Of a DNA stretch of 64,000 bases, positions 62,901-64,000 are shown one piece after another. The stretch lies in assembly GCA_001940645.1 (NCBI GenBank), contig MDVS01000024.1, positions 21,345 to 85,344 on the forward strand. Direction: 5' to 3'. This DNA comes from Candidatus Heimdallarchaeota archaeon LC_3 (GTDB lineage: Archaea > Asgardarchaeota > Heimdallarchaeia > Hodarchaeales > LC-3). A program made the position numbers and the translations under genes. Each line of letters starts with the position of its first letter. Positions within the stretch are counted from its first letter, which is position 1. The notes beneath the pieces were generated by a model. It made no database searches and had not been told where the DNA came from. It saw only the letters and a program-made list of their open reading frames with translations.

Positions 62901-62984
62901 ACATCTCCAGGGTTTGAAATTTTCTATGTAATTCTCTTGATACCTATGTTTTTGGTTATTTCAAGGGGTAAAAAACTAAATTAA
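59967..62984 (+). CDS. Large cell-surface protein with PGF-like C-terminal signal
   Basis: An N-terminal hydrophobic segment (about 9-29) acts as signal peptide or anchor. The following ~900 residues are rich in Tyr, Asn, Ser and Thr with many N-x-S/T sequons. Two related segments (about 225-415 and 600-790) share YN-S/A-SEYN..L...EQ. A Ser/Pro/Glu spacer (about 925-975, PSSEPSS-type repeats) leads to SPGFEIFYVILLIPMFLVIS and a Lys/Arg tail. That is the PGF-CTERM type of archaeosortase-processed or anchored tail. It is probably an S-layer-like or adhesive glycoprotein. GTG 59967, TTG 59964 and TTG 59976 are alternative starts. Confidence 0.8.
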   Translation: MYKLSKIKLIYSISFISIFFLFGVAYIYGGQNYVPSENSIPEGTASIDFESVLRHEPIINSGSTLLPGQVGDMHYYRFDKFNLPLENLLDNENVTINFNLTNSKLYFKVLREDNRVLEVEPGFILGENITITGNSSLFPQDYPEFLTSYFVPEGLTIPSPASFSLIKNPTNETELPNFFNGPPALITPPGVTTYLDPNNWDNHQSFYDEILTDLTNDIAVSSTSYIDWYSVSQDELPNNVYMFDSYYMVADNLVTKNGEIKAPIPIGYVYYAYNSSEYNHSLSGWEQTIPNFYQYQINSSFVSVSAPEGTNLTLFYYPDSNIYAKNGVVTPYGLNYSQIYGVFDYINYDYDLNWDEQTILNYFIGGSIVNNNIVLGTPPGSEERLIIVYREFNYPIVTYYADYTPNVYFDVFLNITTITGDVSVEMSLHWDLTIPDGWLDQLFLAMIGDMNSNNTIEPWEKIEISLVHESVQTTNDFPVSVGDSGQFVINKSKLDISLSPEFETYWSALSSSNTPTISEIETNVSSLEGEVLANYSVFGFDGLFYGMNLNIFDPFTSQDDSISEELVVNGFDGGYYQNITFQDIEEEYLSSSVVGYSNDFVEYYQTYLPLPNVSVYDDRFLENITLDTDYFASTSYPIDYGWGVFYYNASEYNWTLSPYEQLATRYYDNYITDLNNVSLYSFDGFVSGSQVVLVYVPSRDSVAIDGKLLLSRNVTDAYGVYQFNTTYYLPYGPNLLTGGLINDNVLTLGTGAPMGMYRVWTNYSINTWDNYHLYVPLNPYQTFIQSGLTTLELPIPARTPDWFISKNNIDAVNLLIDDKFPDLINLFVELINNDTGDTFFNDIILNTDFNLGWIENATNFLVTQSLTFDGSFPFTASVDGIPFDFNTYLDFNGYLDTWKLFKSNGQFVEIGVKFHLTLSTTKIIPPSSEPSSLPSSESSSTPSSEPSSIPSSEPSSSVPSDSTSSTPSESSSSGITITTSPGFEIFYVILLIPMFLVISRGKKLN

Positions 62985-63098
62985 ATGAAAAATAACCATA
63001 AATTTTTCTATCATATTTAATATTCTCTTTTTCCTTCTTTTTTTTTGAAGTAAATATTTTTTTATAAACTTCTTATCTAAAATGAAATCGAGCTTATT

Positions 63099-63488
63099 AT
63101 GGGATATATCATACCTCAACGTATTAAACCTGACAGTGATCAAGGATATTTTAGTCAATTATCAAAGGCTGTCTTTCAAGCAGGATTTAGTTATAAGGTT
63201 GTCGAACAGAAATGGCCTGATATAACTGAAGCTTTTGAAAACTTCAATTTTGATAGTATAGCACTTTGGGATGAAGAAATTATTCTTTTTGTTGTGCAAT
63301 CCCCTAAGGTAATTAGAAATATAAAAAAAATTCGAGGAATTGTGTATAATGCTCAAGTATTTTTGGAATTAATTCAGGAATTTGGTTCCTTTGAAGCATT
63401 CTTAGCAACAATTAGAGATAAGCCTTATCAAGAAGTATCAAAAATATTAACCAAGAAATTTAAATGGTTAGGTCGTACAGGGGTTTGA
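63099..63488 (+). pseudogene. Tag-like 3-methyladenine DNA glycosylase, truncated copy
   Basis: The 129 residues match the N-terminal two thirds of DNA-3-methyladenine glycosylase I (Tag): FQAGFSYKVVEQKWPDI, then VIRNIKKIRGIVYNAQVFLE, and KILTKKFKWLGRTG, equivalent to 'KALKKRGFKFVGTT'. Right after this point the frame runs into the start of the second 571-bp unit and stops (GV-stop), so the C-terminal part with the helix after 'VGTT' is missing. The enzyme removes alkylated adenine in base-excision repair; this copy is unlikely to work. Confidence 0.7.
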
Positions 63489-63669
63489 AATTTTCTATGT
63501 AATTCTCTTGATACCTATGTTTTTGGTTATTTCAAGGGGTAAAAAACTAAATTAAATGAAAAATAACCATAAATTTTTCTATCATATTTAATATTCTCTT
63601 TTTCCTTCTTTTTTTTTGAAGTAAATATTTTTTTATAAACTTCTTATCTAAAATGAAATCGAGCTTATT

Positions 63670-64000
63670 ATGGGATATATCATACCTCAACGTATTAAAC
63701 CTGACAGTGATCAAGGATATTTTAGTCAATTATCAAAGGCTGTCTTTCAAGCAGGATTTAGTTATAAGGTTGTCGAACAGAAATGGCCTGATATAACTGA
63801 AGCTTTTGAAAACTTCAATTTTGATAGTATAGCACTTTGGGATGAAGAAATTATTCTTTTTGTTGTGCAATCCCCTAAGGTAATTAGAAATATAAAAAAA
63901 ATTCGAGGAATTGTGTATAATGCTCAAGTATTTTTGGAATTAATTCAGGAATTTGGTTCCTTTGAAGCATTCTTAGCAACAATTAGAGATAAGCCTTATC
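63670..64000 (+). CDS. Tag-like DNA glycosylase, second copy, 3' end outside window
   Basis: Identical to 63099-63429 as far as it can be read, and open to the end of the window. If the duplication is real, this copy probably continues into the intact C-terminus and is the functional gene. It encodes a 3-methyladenine-type glycosylase of base-excision repair. Partial at the window edge. Confidence 0.65.
   Translation, partial: MGYIIPQRIKPDSDQGYFSQLSKAVFQAGFSYKVVEQKWPDITEAFENFNFDSIALWDEEIILFVVQSPKVIRNIKKIRGIVYNAQVFLELIQEFGSFEAFLATIRDKPY

Larger units (their letters stand above)
62911..64000. repeat. 571-bp tandem duplication, second copy runs off window
   Basis: Sequence from 62911 recurs from 63482 with a period of 571 bases and no difference that I can see over the 519 bases available. 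The unit covers the last 24 codons of the surface protein, the intergenic region and the first part of the Tag-like gene. At the junction, CAGGG is present on both sides, so a short homology may have mediated the duplication. An assembly artefact must be considered. Confidence 0.9.

Noticed and set aside
62976..63158. Minus-strand ORFs repeated at 63547-63729
   Set aside because: They are shadows antisense to the surface-protein end and Tag gene, and recur only because the DNA is duplicated.

Overview
The window is about 30% G+C by eye and looks like chromosomal DNA of an Asgard archaeon (Promethearchaeota). The archaeal core is clear: the ribosomal genes L7Ae, S28e and L24e in a row, CDP-archaeol synthase (CarS), a RIO1-type kinase, a bacterio-opsin-activator-type HTH regulator, TATA-like promoters and frequent TTG or GTG starts. 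On top of this are eukaryote-like genes typical of Asgards: four Ras/Rab-like small GTPases, a longin/roadblock-like protein, an actin-family ATPase, an AN1-like zinc finger and a leucine-rich-repeat protein beside a GTPase. The exact lineage cannot be settled from sequence alone.

Layout. 1-5.4 kb: a partial unknown gene, an eIF2B-family protein, an orphan DNA methyltransferase, and a translationally coupled pair of membrane proteins (CBS-domain protein and Gly-rich zinc-ribbon protein). 5.7-9.0 kb: a frameshifted small alarmone hydrolase, a small winged-helix regulator with palindromic operators, a possible structured RNA, two tiny ORFs, RIO1 kinase and a polyamine-type acetyltransferase. 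9.0-15.5 kb: GDT1-type cation transporter, SDR epimerase, GT-C-like membrane protein, DUF389 protein and a CofD-like/helical-repeat fusion. 16-18.2 kb: sufB, a second winged-helix regulator with the same operator type, and a FAU-1 remnant. 18.5-25.3 kb: TPR protein, AN1 membrane protein, ribosomal cluster, GTPase plus LRR pair and branched-chain aminotransferase. 25.7-34.1 kb: HTH_10 regulator, 4-alpha-glucanotransferase, tryptophanase-family lyase, membrane proteins, aminotransferase and phosphatase. 34.4-39.6 kb: Ca2+-type P-ATPase, deoxyribosyltransferase-like protein, Cas4-like nuclease and small or membrane proteins. 39.8-46.8 kb: an accessory GTPase region with three related GTPases, a longin-like protein, a three-gene membrane/zinc-ribbon operon, a DUF3592 pseudogene, and two 58-bp direct repeats exactly 2,800 bp apart. 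47-57.5 kb: heterodimeric ABC exporter, DoxX protein, gamma-glutamyltransferase, CarS, A-type Fe-S carrier, fumarylacetoacetase and a DinB-fold protein. 57.8-64 kb: actin-like ATPase, zinc-ribbon ORFs, a 1,005-residue surface protein with a PGF-like C-terminal signal, and a Tag-like DNA glycosylase gene cut by an apparently perfect 571-bp tandem duplication that runs off the window.

The most informative signals are: (i) a TTAAC-N4-GTTAA operator family shared by sufB and two paralogous ~85-residue winged-helix proteins, with a DtxR-like TTAGG-N4-CCTAA box beside one of them, suggesting a compact Fe-S/iron regulatory circuit; (ii) the accessory GTPase/longin/zinc-ribbon region with its flanking direct repeats and in-frame-stop pseudogene; (iii) the tandem duplication at the right end. 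I saw no CRISPR array, transposase, rRNA or recognisable tRNA.
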